A stretch of 64,000 nt of DNA from Micrasema longulum (GCA_022494885.1 JAGVSM010003785.1:124001-188000); one strand, 5' to 3'. Positions 10,390-21,359 are shown, counted from the stretch's first letter. Numbers and translations are program-made. Notes: generated by a model not told the origin, from the sequence alone.

Positions 10390-10870
10390 AAAAATAAAAA
10401 TCGAGATTTTCAGGTCCACATATTCCCTCGATCTTGCCCATTAGGATAAGTATGAAAATATTTTTTTATTTTTTATTTTATTTTTTTTTTTTATTTAAAA
10501 GAAAACAGCCATTACAACAAAAAAAATATTTAATACAAATAAACCAAAATTATAGGTCAATTATAGTTTTCTATACACGACTAAATACAATGTCAAAAAA
10601 ATAAGAAAAAATGCGAATTGAAATAGCCACTTCGTATCATTCCACACGTCCACACGTATAAAATAAATAAAATATTACAATAATAATTCAATAATAAAAA
10701 TAATTGATTGATTAATATTTACCTTCCGTTTCCGAAGCCTGAGGTTTAATCCTTTCCAGACTGAAGAAATAGAGCACAACACACTTAACTTTACTTTACA
10801 CTACTAAAATATGGCACTTATATATATCTACATAAAACATACGGGAAAACCAGTAACGATATCTTCAAAA
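10390..10870. other. AT-rich intergenic DNA
   Basis: Homopolymeric A and T runs dominate. Nothing further was recognised. Confidence 0.4.
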
Positions 10871-11010
10871 CAATAAAGAAGTTCAGTGCTACGGGAAATT
10901 TAATATAAAAAATGTTTTTTTACACGCGGTAAAAATTAGAGCATTTAATTATACGGCGAAGTCTTTTGAAAATGTATGTAAGAAATAATTAAAAGTGACG
11001 TAATTTAAAA
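10871..11010 (-). mobile_element. 434-bp MITE family, rearranged end
   Basis: CAATAAAGAAGTTCAGTGC joins directly to CTACGGGAAATTTAATA, then ACGCGGTAAAAATTAGAGC, which matches the right half of the MITE in reverse. The left edge looks like a fusion of left-type and right-type ends. Confidence 0.45.
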
Positions 11011-11021
11011 CGTCACAAGTT

Positions 11022-11264
11022 ACATCATCATCACTCCCTTTCCCCACCCAATGGTGCATAGGGCACTGTATTCGTACACCAATCACAGCATATATTGATC
11101 ATTTTTATTACATGAAGGTAAGATGATCAGTCTTACGGTTCAGGTGCCAGTCCGGGGATTAAAAATTCTAGTTGTAAAAACACCCTTTTAAATAAATATT
11201 TCACGTCAACCATGTCGGGAATCGAACCCGAGACCTCTTGCATGGTAGGCAAACGCGCTGAACA
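11022..11264 (-). mobile_element. SINE-B, 5' truncated
   Basis: ATCATCATCA, GCACC/GGTGCATAGGGCACTG and the reversed B-box TCGGGAATCGAACCCGAGAC are present. The head stops at AACGCGCTGAACAGT, so the first part of the tRNA-like region is lost. Confidence 0.65.
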
Positions 11265-11482
11265 GTAATTGATCAAGTACAGCGTTGCTATAAGTTGTGG
11301 TAGATTTTCGGTTTCCGGGTAGCCATGGTTTTCAACGTTCAGTGTTTTTGAACAGGTACGGGGATCTGCTTTTAAATGTCTAAAAAACTCATCGGCTTGA
11401 ACCCGTGACGTCACGGGTGGAGTAATCAAAAAATTAAACTTTTAGACTTTAAAAAAACATAGCGATGATTAGGTGTCAAAAA

Positions 11483-11640
11483 TTACAATAATCTCCCCAA
11501 TGAACTTAAAACTTTTAAAACTAATATATCAATAAATAAATTCAAAGTAAATTTAATGAAATTTTTTGAACCCGTGTAAAAACTGCATTTTATTTTATTT
11601 ATTTATTAATTTATGCATATACATTATTTGTTCATAAGTT
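11483..11640 (+). mobile_element. LINE reverse transcriptase C-terminus
   Basis: The frame reads NYNNLPNELKTFK, then INKFKVNLMKFF, then a stop at about 11580. It matches the usual LINE ending YN-x-LP-x-E-(I/L)-x then FK-x-x-L. An AT-rich tail with ATTTATTTATT follows. Confidence 0.55.
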
Positions 11641-11735
11641 ATGTAACTGCAAAACGTGTTAGGACATTTATTGTACAGCGCCCTTGAGACGATTTTCACG
11701 AAAATGGCGCTATAAAATTATCCATAATAATAGCT
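11640..11735 (+). repeat. Dispersed repeat D
   Basis: GTAACTGCAAAACGT, then GATTTTCACGAAAATGGCGC, then TATAAA, is shared with 39900-39992 and partly with about 16500. The element has an internal inverted pair around GGCGCTGTA. Its class is unknown. Confidence 0.4.
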
Positions 11736-13337
11736 CTAATAATTATATTATTTACAAAAACAATCTACATTTACCGTACTTTTCAGCACGGATTTTTAAG
11801 TGCATTTTTCATGCATAGTGCGTTTTCTAATAAACATACATACATCAAATCGAGAGGCAACTACGTATACCATCGTATCTCACAAAAGATCGAATATAGT
11901 TTTTTTAACAGTAACGTGTAAGACAATTACGATACATTTAAGCCTCTTTATTCAAAATTTGAATGTCTCTCAAAACAAATATTTTTTTCCGTAAAAAATC
12001 GTAAGTTTTTTTAATATAGGCTGTAAACTGCCGTAACTGTGGCACAAACGGCTGTTTTGAATGGAGGCATGTATCAGTTACAATTCATTACGCCGCGCCG
12101 TCAGATCGCACGCTGTCCCATTTACGGGTTTCATTCGCTTTACATACACGTAAATGTTATAACGTTTTGCTAAAAATGTCCATCGTCCAGAAATATGTAT
12201 TTAAGAGGTTAAAAAACATTCTGACTTTAATGGTTATTCTTAAAACTTGTTCAAATATATCGTATAAAATACATACGATTATGAACGTTGTTTTTTGTTG
12301 TATAGTATGTAACACATACAGTCATTTGAATGAACGCATATTCCAAGTAAAAAACCGTAAGTACTGAATACGATATTTTGAACCAATAAGGATTCCACGT
12401 AAAAAATCGTAACATTGAAATCCCAAAAAGTGTTAAATGTAGACACAATTTTATGTCATTCGGAAACACAGATTTTTTTTGTAGGTTCAAATGCAAAGTT
12501 CAAATGAATAGCTTGATGATTGTAACTTAGTTGAATGAAAACATATTTAAACAACTCTCTTGAAAAGATTATGTTTTCAACGTGCGATAGTATACGTAAC
12601 TGCCATCGAAATATAAATCAAACAGTTTTCAGGTGCAAAACTAGAATAATTATGAATTTTTGTTGCATTTTTAAATGGTTATAAATTACAAAGAACATTT
12701 TATCATTAGCTTTGGTAGCATTTCTACAATAAAGAGGGCCTAAAAATTGCACCTTTTTAATAAAATTGTAAATAGGTAATAACATTTGATAATTCATTTT
12801 TCGTTCGTTCGATAAAAAATACACGGAATTTGTGTACTGTACCTATATTTTAAAAATCTTTATTTATTCCTTAATGTTAATATTGTCCCCTTCAAAGTAG
12901 GTGCCTAATCACCATCGTATATAATACAATTATACATTTTTTTTTTTTTTTTTAAATTTCAAATGTTATATTTTTTACTAAAACTAAAATCCCACTAAGC
13001 CACTTTCTGTAGCTTGTTGGTATAAATACAATACAAGTCAGGATTCTAAGGATATATGTAATATTTCACTGTGGCTATAAATGAGGAAAAGTTTAGCCGC
13101 AGGCAAAAAAAAAAAACACTCTCTACCCCAACTAGAAGATTCATAATAGCGCCACTGAGTACACACAGCCCATTGTTTCGCTGCAAACTGTAACTAACTT
13201 CGTGATTGGTAATCCTGGATCAATTTTTTGTGTATGGGCGGCTCTCTAAGCGGTAACGCGTTTTTACTCTGAGATACGTATGCACTTACAAACATGGCGT
13301 ACATAATTCACATGTTCTTAATGTCGATGTAATATTT
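11736..13337. other. AT-rich intergenic DNA
   Basis: No gene was recognised. The motif CGTAAAAAATCGTAA or a near variant occurs three times (about 11990, 12348 and 12399). Confidence 0.35.
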
Positions 13338-13400
13338 TACGTCGATTTGTCGGGCATCGAGCCCAGGGCGTCATGCATGGTAGTCAAGCGCGCTTGTCGC
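13338..13400 (-). mobile_element. SINE-B head fragment, degraded
   Basis: TGTCGGGCATCGAGCCCAGG and CATGCATGGTAGTCAAGCGCG match the reversed SINE-B tRNA-like region. The body is missing. Confidence 0.35.
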
Positions 13401-13796
13401 GGACTTACGCCGTAATTAACTGTGCAGTTTCGAACCAATCACCGATCATGCAACACTCACATGCTTTAAACATGTTCTAAATTTAAACTTATCTACCGTT
13501 TTGTATTGGTCAAATTTGAAATGTAATTTCCTGTTCTATTTTTTAAATTCTACACTATAAACATAGAATTTACCCGGCCCATTTTTGTGAAATTTCATGC
13601 TTTGTGAAGGGTTTCTTAAAAGTGTCATTATTATGAAAATACTGGGTTAAATAAATTGAAGCTTTTAAGATTTATTTGAAATAATTAAATAAGTCATTTT
13701 TGTTTTATGGTTTTGCCAACATTGGCCTTTATGGAGAGCCACATTGCGCATTGCAACATTTGCACATATACAGGGTATCACTCCATTTTTTGTGCT

Positions 13797-14018
13797 TTGT
13801 ATCCCGGAGCCGTGTAAACACGTGATTATAATAACCATCCGTTGTGTCCCAGTCCCGTGTTTTCGCGTGGTTTACCAGCAGCGAAAAAGTACTAATAAAA
13901 GTCGCTAGATGTCAATAAAACTCACTTTTTTGGACGGATGGTAAACCACGTGAAAACACGGGACCGGGACACAACGCATGGTTATATAATCACGTGTTTA
14001 CACAGCTCCGGGATACAA
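13797..14018. mobile_element. Foldback MITE (about 80-bp arms)
   Basis: The left arm starts TTGTATCCCGGAGC and ends GTGGTTTACCA. The right arm is its near-complete inverse, starting TGGTAAACCACGTG and ending GCTCCGGGATACAA. About 60 bp of unpaired centre separates them. No coding region is present. It stands alone in this window. Confidence 0.65.
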
Positions 14019-14221
14019 CGTGTTATATAAAATATTTATATTTTTTTCGTCCATCTCTCGCAAATGCCTCTATGATAGTGTGCTAAAAAGTAAACTGCAT
14101 CGACTGATTATGCCTAACTAAAATCGATAAAATCGGCGTTTCCTTGTCCCGTTTTTCGCACCCCAAAACTGAATAATTCCGTTTTTTTGTTTTTGGGAAG
14201 GAGTGTAAGAATTTGAACACC

Positions 14222-14397
14222 GGCGGCCTCCGTGGTGTAGTGGTCAAGGCGCTTGACTCACGCACGGAAGGTTCCGGGTTCGATTCCCGGTGAGAACACA
14301 AAAATTAAAATGTGATTTTTCTTTAGCCTGGGTGCTCTGTGATGTAATTCACCATTGTAATTAGGCCTCCTGGCCTGTTGTAGTGCAAAAAAAAAAA
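14222..14397 (+). mobile_element. SINE-A, full length
   Basis: The tRNA-like head GGCCTCCGTGGTGTAGTGG has B-box GGGTTCGATTCCCGGTGAGA. The body is about 90 bp with GCCTGGGTGCTCTGTGATG and GGGCCTCCTGGCCTGTTG-like sequence, followed by an A-rich tail. Copies lie at 18083, 24089, 27120 (reverse), 39440 and 58896. Confidence 0.75.
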
Positions 14398-14798
14398 TTC
14401 TGCGTATTTATATGTTGATTTTTAATAAACGTGTAAATTTGACCTACATTAAAAAATTAAAAAAATAATAATAACAGTATTTCACCGTTTACAGGCATCT
14501 TCATACTGGTGAATGCAGGAAAAACATTATTTTTATTTTTGACCAACAAAGACGGCAGTAAGTGGCACTCCTTTTCAAGAATGCTCTTCACAAACACAGT
14601 TCTAGACTAATCCAACACCACAATTGTGTTAATAAGCATCAAAATCTGCTAAAATAATTTAATTAAAAAATATGTATATTGGTACGGTATTTATAAACAG
14701 TGTCTGTTGGAGCGGAGGCTTTGATGATATATTTATGAATCACCTAGAGCAAGTTGGATCAATTATTAATAATTGTTGCGTTTTTGTCAAAATGGGTA
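14398..14798. other. AT-rich intergenic DNA
   Basis: Nothing recognised. Confidence 0.35.
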
Positions 14799-15043
14799 AA
14801 GCTAGGGTTTCCTAGGACAGCGGTGCCCGCATCTTAACGGCCGTAGTGAACGGTGATGCGGTAGACAGCCGTCGTAACGTCGACTAGAGAGTGGTTTCCT
14901 AGTGAAACGGTGTTAAATGGTGTTGATAACACCGTTTTCCTAGGAAACCACACTCTAGTCACCGTTACGACGGTTATCCACCGCGTCACCGTTCACTACG
15001 GCCGTTACAATACGGACACCGCTGTCCTAGGAAACCCTAGCTT
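14799..15043. mobile_element. Foldback MITE with TA target duplication
   Basis: It is 245 bp, flanked by TA at 14797-14798 and 15044-15045. The ends AAGCTAGGGTTTCCTAGGAC are inverted perfectly at the right. The whole element folds into a hairpin with arms over 100 bp (inner segments TAACGGCCGTAGTGAACGG and CGTCGTAACG are also paired). The TA duplication suggests mobilisation by a Tc1/mariner-type transposase. Confidence 0.75.
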
Positions 15044-15045
15044 TA

Positions 15046-15736
15046 GATGTAAAAATTAGGGATGATAATAACCGAATAAATTTACTAATCGAATGATTAG
15101 TAATTGAGTGAATTGAATAATCGAATGAATTCCGTAGATAATAGAGATGGGCGTTTCGGTTATTGTGGCTTATGGTCACATAAAATTGGATGCCCAATTT
15201 AAAAAAATGCCTTAGTCCAATTTTATCGGTTTTAAGTTGACAACACTGCCGTGTAGAGCATTTTGTGAACAATACATTTACCTGATTATTTTTTCAATAA
15301 AGAATACCCATATCGAATTTCGTATTTGAAAAATGATTTAAACAATATTATTTCAATTTAAAAAATCCTTAAGTCCTAAAAATCTCTTTGTCCAAGAGTT
15401 TATTCCCTGAGAAAAAATCCCTTAGTCCTTTAAATACTTTTTAAAAATCCTAAGTCCTTACCTTAGGCTTAAGTCCACTTTTTTACAATCAATAATTTTG
15501 TAACTGAACATGTACCAATGGGGATTTTTTTTTATCTTAAAATAAAGAGAAGAAAAAAAATTACCATAAGTATTTTCAATTTTCCGAAATTCTGTCATTT
15601 AACATTTCAGGAACAAAATAAACTTTTTAACATAAAATATCTCAGAACTACAAAAATTGACTTAGGCATTTTTTGAAATTGGGGATTTGAAATCATCCAA
15701 TTATTAAAGCACACCTTTCTTAAATTCTTTTTTTTT
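15046..15736. other. AT-rich intergenic DNA
   Basis: A cluster of TTAGTCC/AAGTCC-like repeats (CCTTAGTCC, CTTAAGTCC) occurs at about 15208-15475. No gene was recognised. Confidence 0.35.
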
Positions 15737-15921
15737 CATTCGTCTTTTCACACCTAATGGTGCATATGGCACTGCATATTAATAATCTAAAGCACGAAGA
15801 TAGAGTGGTCATCCATCGTAAAAACACTTTTAAAACAAATATCTCGTCGTCCCTCTAGGGATCGAGCCCGGGACCTTCAGCATGGTAGGCGAACGCGCCG
15901 ACTAATACACAACAAGGCGGA
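15737..15921 (-). mobile_element. SINE-B, variant head
   Basis: The reversed head reads GTCCGCCTTGTTGTGTATTAG-like, with B-box GATCGAGCCCGGGACC and tail side CACCTAATGGTGCATATGG. It directly abuts the 120-bp module at 15922. Confidence 0.55.
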
Positions 15922-16041
15922 CTTATCTCCCCTCGATTTCCTTTTTCAGGATTAGACTTCGACTCGAAAACACTTGTGCAGAATTCTAGATCTATTTTAC
16001 ACGAAGAACTGTTGTATTCTTTATCCACCCGGACACTGACA
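15922..16041 (-). repeat. SINE-B upstream module
   Basis: In SINE orientation it carries GGATGAAGAATACAACAGTT-like sequence and a GAGTGTTTTCGAGTCG-like stretch. The same module stands directly upstream of SINE-B heads at about 19636, 27833 and 28717 (reverse). It is probably part of a composite SINE subfamily. Confidence 0.5.
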
Positions 16042-16084
16042 ACTACGATGAAGAATTTAAAAATCAAAAACGTGTTTACAATCG

Positions 16085-16325
16085 TAGTCTCTTAAGTAAA
16101 ATCATTCAGAAGAATCTCACCGAAATCAATGAAAAAAATCGCAAATTTTACTTTACGAATATCTATATTGGTATTCGGAAAGTATGGACGTTCAAACATA
16201 GGCGGGATGGTGAATGTGACACAGTGTATAAAGTGAACACGTACATCAGACAATAAAATGTCAAAAGCCCTGCGTCGACTCCATAGTCCTTTGACATCGA
16301 TGTTTTCCATCTCTACTGTAATATT
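16085..16325 (-). repeat. FBR copy, diverged
   Basis: ACAGTGTATAAAGTGAACAC, TTCAAACATAGGCGGGATGG and CCATCTCTACTGTAATATTG correspond to the reversed FBR unit with many substitutions. Confidence 0.4.
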
Positions 16326-16544
16326 GTAAGGTGATTTCCACTAGTCTGACGACGCCGGTTACGATGAAAATAAATGTTTTAATTATTATTATTGCTGTCA
16401 TATTTTTATACTTTATACTATTTACTACGTTCGTATTAAATAAAATGAAAAATTGTCTTAAGTTTTGTTGGAAAATCTGTGATTAAACTATGTCAATTTC
16501 CCATGAAAATGGCGCTTTATAAGTGTGGTAAATATCTAAAAATA

Positions 16545-16925
16545 AAAAAGTGGGTTGACATTTTTGAGAAGGGAATCGTTGTAAGAAATGAATAACTCCC
16601 TAGAAGATTAAATCCAGCTTGTTTACAAACCATTATAAAATAAATTATAAAAAATAAAAGTGTTTCAAATAGAATTTCACCTCTAACTTCGCAATATAGA
16701 AATATGGATGTTTCAAACCTAGTCAGAATAGTGAATGTTATACAGAGTGTAAAGTGGCCACTGAAACCTGCTAGTGACAGTTCATAAACCCAGTAAATAC
16801 GTAGACTTTTATATTCTCTTCTAAAATAAGGTTTTCCCTAACTGCTGCAAAAAAATAGATCTCAATAACTCTCAAGGGAGTGAAAATACGCCTGTCTACA
16901 AACATTTACAACTCAAAATATTTCT
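16545..16925. repeat. FBR copy
   Basis: TTTTGAGAAGGGAATCG, the reversed GTGTAAAGTGGCCACTGAAA, GTTTTCCCTAACTGCTGC and an ending GTCTACAAACATTTACAACTC are FBR landmarks in a foldback order. Confidence 0.5.
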
Positions 16926-17328
16926 GGTGCTAAATATGATTTGAAAAAAGCCCTTTTCAACAGTTTGGTTTGGAAACTAATAAGCGTCCTAGAGCATTTC
17001 ATTTTTCATTTCTTTAAACGCTAAATAAATGTGAAAAAATATGCATTATTACTAAAAACCCTTATTTAACACAATTCGATGAACACTCCCTCCGGGGGCG
17101 GGTTAGTCAAAAAACACCCCTCTTGTCTCCGTGTCTCGGTGACCTTCGATTAAGCTAACCTTTAAATATTAATATATAAATATATTTTTTTTAATAACTT
17201 TCTAAAAAACTCTCATATCTGTACGTCTTTTGATTTGTGTTTTCTATATCATGATGTGTAATGTTTGATAACTTTGTGTGTATTTGTAATGCTTTATTTA
17301 CAAATATTGTTTTTTTTCTTTTATAAAG

Positions 17329-17531
17329 TTGTAACGGAGGCATTGAGGGAGACTAGGGTTGAGAAATCGTGTATATTTATTGATTGCACGCACTTTTCTG
17401 CACTAGATTTTGACTAAAATCACTTGGGAAAAAATTGAAGTAGAAAGAAAATTCATTAAAATAACGTGGCTGACAGAGTCGGGTGGAGGTGAGTTTTCTC
17501 CCTCAATTCGATGAGTTTTCCGCCAGTTACA
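17329..17531. repeat. Imperfect inverted repeat
   Basis: GTAACGGAGGCATTGAGGGAG at the left is mirrored by CTCCCTCAATTCGATGAG...CCGCCAGTTAC at the right, with small gaps. It could be the ends of a small DNA element. No transposase is present. Confidence 0.35.
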
Positions 17532-17839
17532 GATTAAATAAAAACATATCTACACTCAAAAACCTTAATGAAAAATATATACAGACAGTATGAAACTAGC
17601 ACTTGAAAAACAACACATTTCACTAGTTTTCAATTTAAAAAAATACACTCAACTGTAAATTTTTTATCATAATTTTTCTATCAATTTTGACCTCAATTTT
17701 TATCAGTTATCTATAATAATTGTCGTTTAAACATTTCACTGCCAAAATTTCACAATAAAAATCACGTTTGCTGAATTTTTGGCGGGTTATTTACACTTTT
17801 TTTATCGGACACTTTTATTTTTGTGCATATTTTTTGTTT

Positions 17840-18082
17840 TCATTATGCGTCGTGGTTCGTGCGTTTTCGGAACCCTCCGAGCGGACGCTCAGCACGACGT
17901 TCGGTAGGTGACTGACGAATCGGCCCCCCACTTTTGTATGCACCCCGCTCCTTTCCTCCGATGTACAAAATCCGCTGATAGTACTTATTCCAGAAATTCC
18001 TTATTTTATTCTTCCGGGACGCCCGAGGACTCAAAACGGAGCAAGTCAGCGAACAGAAGGGACTGCTACGCACAGTGCGAAC
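17840..18082. other. GC-rich patch, unassigned
   Basis: This is a CpG-richer block with open frames on both strands (minus 17843-18073, plus 17908-18105). Neither shows a known domain, and the plus frame runs into SINE-A. Confidence 0.3.
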
Positions 18083-18252
18083 GGCCTCCGTGGCGTAGTG
18101 GCTAAGTCGCTTGACTCACGCGCCGAAGGCGCCGGGTTCGAATCCCGGTGAGAACACGAAAATTAAACTATGATTTTTCTTAATCCTGGGTGTTCGGTGC
18201 TGTATTTCACAACTGTAATTAGCCCTTCTGGACTGATACGTCGTAAAAAAAA
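18083..18252 (+). mobile_element. SINE-A, full length
   Basis: The head is GGCCTCCGTGGCGTAGTGG, the B-box CCGGGTTCGAATCCCGG is perfect, and the body ends TCTGGACTGATACGTCG before an A-run. It is more diverged in the body than the 14222 copy. Confidence 0.7.
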
Positions 18253-18827
18253 TAATTAGTCAATTATTATAATTGAAGAATGACTGACTATACAGGTGCC
18301 ACCGTTTTGTAGCAACAATTCACGGACAGTGTATACTTGTAATGCCGTATTAAACAGACTTCATGAACTCGGCAATATTTATTCCCGCGTATCTGATATA
18401 TTTAGTGTAGGGTATTGTTCTTATAGAACAAATCTTTTGAACTTTTTCAAAGATGGTGAATGGTAATTATATTTATTTATTCATGCATTTCATAATATAC
18501 ACAGTTTTTTGTTAACTTTGCCCAGCTGTGTGAAACAGTACTTATGATTTTCTTGTTGTATTACTGTAGAATGTTTTATTATTTAATTTTGTTTTTTACG
18601 TTTATTCTTGAATTATTCAAACTTTCTACTGAATATGCTGTATAATTTTTAGGTTATTTTTAAAAATATAAATCTTGTATAATTTTAAGGTTTAATTTTT
18701 TTTATAAATCTTGGGCATAAGGAAATTTCTGTTTTTTTTTTTTTTAAATATTAAGCCAAATATGTTAGTATTATAAATTTTTGTGAAATGTAAATTTTGC
18801 CGTTTATGTTAATAAAATAAATAAAAA
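18253..18827. other. AT-rich intergenic DNA
   Basis: Nothing recognised beyond homopolymer runs. Confidence 0.35.
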
Positions 18828-19066
18828 TATAACTTACTGTTCTTAAAAAAAAAAAAATTATTGATAATTGAAAAATATTTACGAGTACAAAAAAAAATAT
18901 ATGTATAAACTTATATGCATTTATTTATTTAAAATGTAATTTATTTTCTTTACTAACTTTGTATACTTAGTGGAAATCTGTTATTAGTTCTGAGTTTATA
19001 CATTATATCGGTTTGTTTACTATTAATATGTATGTAGAAACTGTTGATTTCCCAAATAAAATAATT
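18828..19066 (+). mobile_element. LINE family alpha, 3' UTR copy
   Basis: TACTGTTCTTAAAAAAA, GGAAATCTGTTATTAGTTC and GTTGATTTCCCAAATAAAAT match the tails at 3330, 38117 and 44148. Confidence 0.55.
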
Positions 19067-19083
19067 AAAAATATTATAGTAAA

Positions 19084-19345
19084 AAACCAACTGTACTTCT
19101 AAACACTGTTCCATATTTTATTTTTTTGAAATTTATGTTGTATATACACTCATCTTTTTAATTTTATTTTTAGACCAACTATACTTCTTAACACTGATCC
19201 TATCTTTCATTTCTTTATATTGTATTTTTTAAATTTATGTTGTTTATATACTCATCTTCTTTTTTATATACATTTTTTTTTTTATTACTTTATTATGTAT
19301 TTTTTAAATTTTATGTTGTTAATGTACTCATGTTTTATATAACTT
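19084..19345 (+). repeat. Three-unit tandem repeat, then LINE tail
   Basis: ACCAACT(G/A)TACTTCTTAACACTG-like starts and TTTATGTTGTTTATATACTC-like ends recur about every 90-110 bp. The block ends at a TGTAAAAGCCTTTTGGGCG tail (19355-19390), so the array may be the 3' UTR of that LINE. Confidence 0.4.
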
Positions 19346-19424
19346 CCATGTATGTAAAAGCCTTTTGGGCGTGAAAAGTTAATAAAATAATTTGAAAAAA
19401 AATAATTTAGTCGTCACGATAAAG

Positions 19425-19610
19425 AGCACAGTTCTGTTCATTTTACACGCTGCGTCACATTCGCCATTCTGCCTATCTTCGAACGTCTAAATTTTTTTAA
19501 TACAAGTAATGTTGGATTTTGTAAAGTAAAATTGCTGAAACTTTTATTAATGCCGGTGAGATTCTTCCGAATTATTTTACTTAATAGACAACGCTTAAAA
19601 ACACGTTTTA
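19425..19610 (+). repeat. FBR fragment, diverged
   Basis: ACGCTGCGTCACATTCGCC, CATTCTGCCTATCTTCGAACG and GCCGGTGAGATTCTTCC correspond to the middle of the FBR unit. Confidence 0.4.
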
Positions 19611-19635
19611 ATTTTATTATTTTAAAGTAATTGTC

Positions 19636-19872
19636 TGCGTCTGAGCGGATGAAGAATACAACAGTTCTTTGTGTGAAACAGAACTAGAATCTTCGAGTGT
19701 TTTTGAATCGATTGCTACTCTCAGGTAAACATCTTAAATATAGAAATCAAATGGAGATAAGTCCATTTCATAATATAAATGTCGGGCGTTCGCCTACCAT
19801 GCTTGAGGTCAAGGGTTCGGTTCCTGGGATCGACACGAATTATTTGATATTATAGGTGGTTTTACACTAAAT
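19636..19872 (+). mobile_element. Module plus SINE-B composite
   Basis: The module (GGATGAAGAATACAACAG, GAGTGTTTTTGAATCG, CTCTCAGGTAAACATC) runs into ATAAGTCC and a degraded SINE-B tRNA-like head with B-box GGGTTCGGTTCCTGGGATCG. The 3' body is lost. Confidence 0.45.
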
Positions 19873-19895
19873 CAACTGAAGCGTGCGGCTTAAGA

Positions 19896-19972
19896 TCGGG
19901 TTATGGTCCCGTGGCTAGTGTCTCGGACTCGTAACTCAAAGGTCCGTAGTTGAATCCCACTCTACCCTGACT
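19896..19972 (+). mobile_element. SINE-C copy
   Basis: TCGGGTTATGGTCCCGTGGC, GTGTCTCGGACTC and GGTCCGTAGTTGAATCCCAC match the SINE-C tRNA-like head. Only the head is clear. Confidence 0.5.
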
Positions 19973-19994
19973 ATACACTTATACAATATTAATT

Positions 19995-20480
19995 TAAACC
20001 ATTTATTATTTAAGAATGTTTTTGAGTAAATTTTCCGATTTTTCTCGATCTAAACCCAGTAACCAATTTTTTTACAAATTTATTAAATGGAATCCGGGTC
20101 ATGGTTTTGCAATGTTTGGGTAACATATTGAATATTTTTGGGCCCAGAAACCTGAAATTTCTTTGCTCGAATTCTGAGTTTGTGGTAGACCCCATGACCC
20201 ATCCTCTAGTTTGACTTCTGGTCGTGTGGGAGTGTTCCTTTTGGGATTTGGTAGAATAATTTGCTTTCACAAACATTATTTTTCTAAAAATATATAATTG
20301 CCGTAAATGTAAGATCTCAAATAACTTGACGCTGGAGTACCTAAAGGGCTTTTAAAAAAATATTTTAATTATTGATCTTTGGGCAGATTCGAGAGGTTTT
20401 AATATGGATTTATTAGTGCCTCCCCATCCTATTATGCCATAGGTTATAACTGAGTTAGATAAAATAAAATATAGTTGTTT
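19995..20480 (-). mobile_element. LINE reverse transcriptase C-terminus
   Basis: The minus frame from 20276 reads HSHTTRSQTRGW, then RNFRFLGPKIFNMLPKHCK, then PFNKFVKKLVTGF, then a stop. This is the usual LINE ending (G-P-K-I-F-N-x-L-P, then F-x-x-x-x-K). Upstream, 20280-20480 continues in other frames with LWHNRMGRH, typical of the preceding RT region, so the copy is frameshifted. Confidence 0.55.
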
Positions 20481-20669
20481 GAGTTAATTCAATTGCAATA
20501 CGTAACTAAATTATTTTCATTACATGTAAGCTGATGTGATCGGTCTTACGCATCTGGTGAGTAACCAGTAACAATGAAACATCGCAGTCTAGAATATTTG
20601 TTTCTCCTCAAGATATTCTATTCTATATATTTTTTAAGACATTTACAGGGCTTATGACCTGTCATTGGC

Positions 20670-21060
20670 TGTTTTTTTAAAATATTTTTTTTATTTATTT
20701 ATTTACATGCATAAGTTTATTGTTTATTATTTGAGACAATAAGTCCAAACTCCATGGGACTTAAAGTCCTGTGTTGAGATGGGACGAGCAATTAAATAAC
20801 ACAAACACATGAGTTTATCACCACAAACATAAAAAATAATTATAAAAAAATATTTAAAAAAACAAATATATGGTACATCAATATGGTAAACATTAAACTC
20901 AAGCATTTGAAAAATCATCAAGGAGTTTCCTACTCAAATCCCTCCCACTAAGGAAAACCCAGTCCTTAACTCCTTTCTTGAAAATATTTTTTGTCCTTGA
21001 GAGCTTAATACGCTCTTCCAAAATATTGAACACTCTCGGTGCGATAAATGAGAGATGTGT
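20670..21060 (-). mobile_element. LINE family gamma, 3' end
   Basis: A minus-strand frame gives IAPRVFNILEERIKLS, then IFKKGVKDWVF, then a stop near 20904. The 3' UTR carries GACTTTAAGTCCCATGG and ends with A/T-rich AATAAA repeats. The 36110 copy reads YIAPRVFNALDEHIKF. Family gamma also occurs at 38190 and 58545. Confidence 0.55.
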
Positions 21061-21061
21061 C

Positions 21062-21320
21062 CGAGATGTTTACGGTTTAAGTGGCCACTTTGCCTACTGT
21101 GTAACACTCACTACTCTGCCTGTGTTTAAACATCGACATTCCCTCAACTCTTCAATCTGTTGGCAAAAGAGAAAAAGAAGAGAAGCGAAAGAGCTGATAC
21201 CCTCATCATGTGGGTGAGATTCATCCGGCTGAACCAATTCACCAACGAGGCAACGGCTGATAACAATTTTCTAATATTAATACTTCTTTTACCAGTTAGT
21301 TAATTCAACAAATTTGGACG
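21062..21320 (+). repeat. FBR copy
   Basis: GGTTTAAGTGGCCACTTTGCC, CATCTGTTGGC-like sequence, CATGTGGGTGAGATTCATCC and AGGCAACGGCTGA follow the plus-strand FBR order. Confidence 0.55.
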
Positions 21321-21359
21321 TACCTACAACATTGTTTTGTTTTACGTATATTCATTAGA

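Noticed and set aside
14222..14300. tRNA gene with a perfect T-arm
   Set aside because: Six copies with a common 90-bp body and A-rich tails make it SINE-A. The anticodon stem is not convincing.
16340..16375. CTGACGA followed by GAAA on the plus strand, suggesting a hammerhead
   Set aside because: The bases between do not form a stem II, and no stem I or CCGGT(A/C) segment is present.
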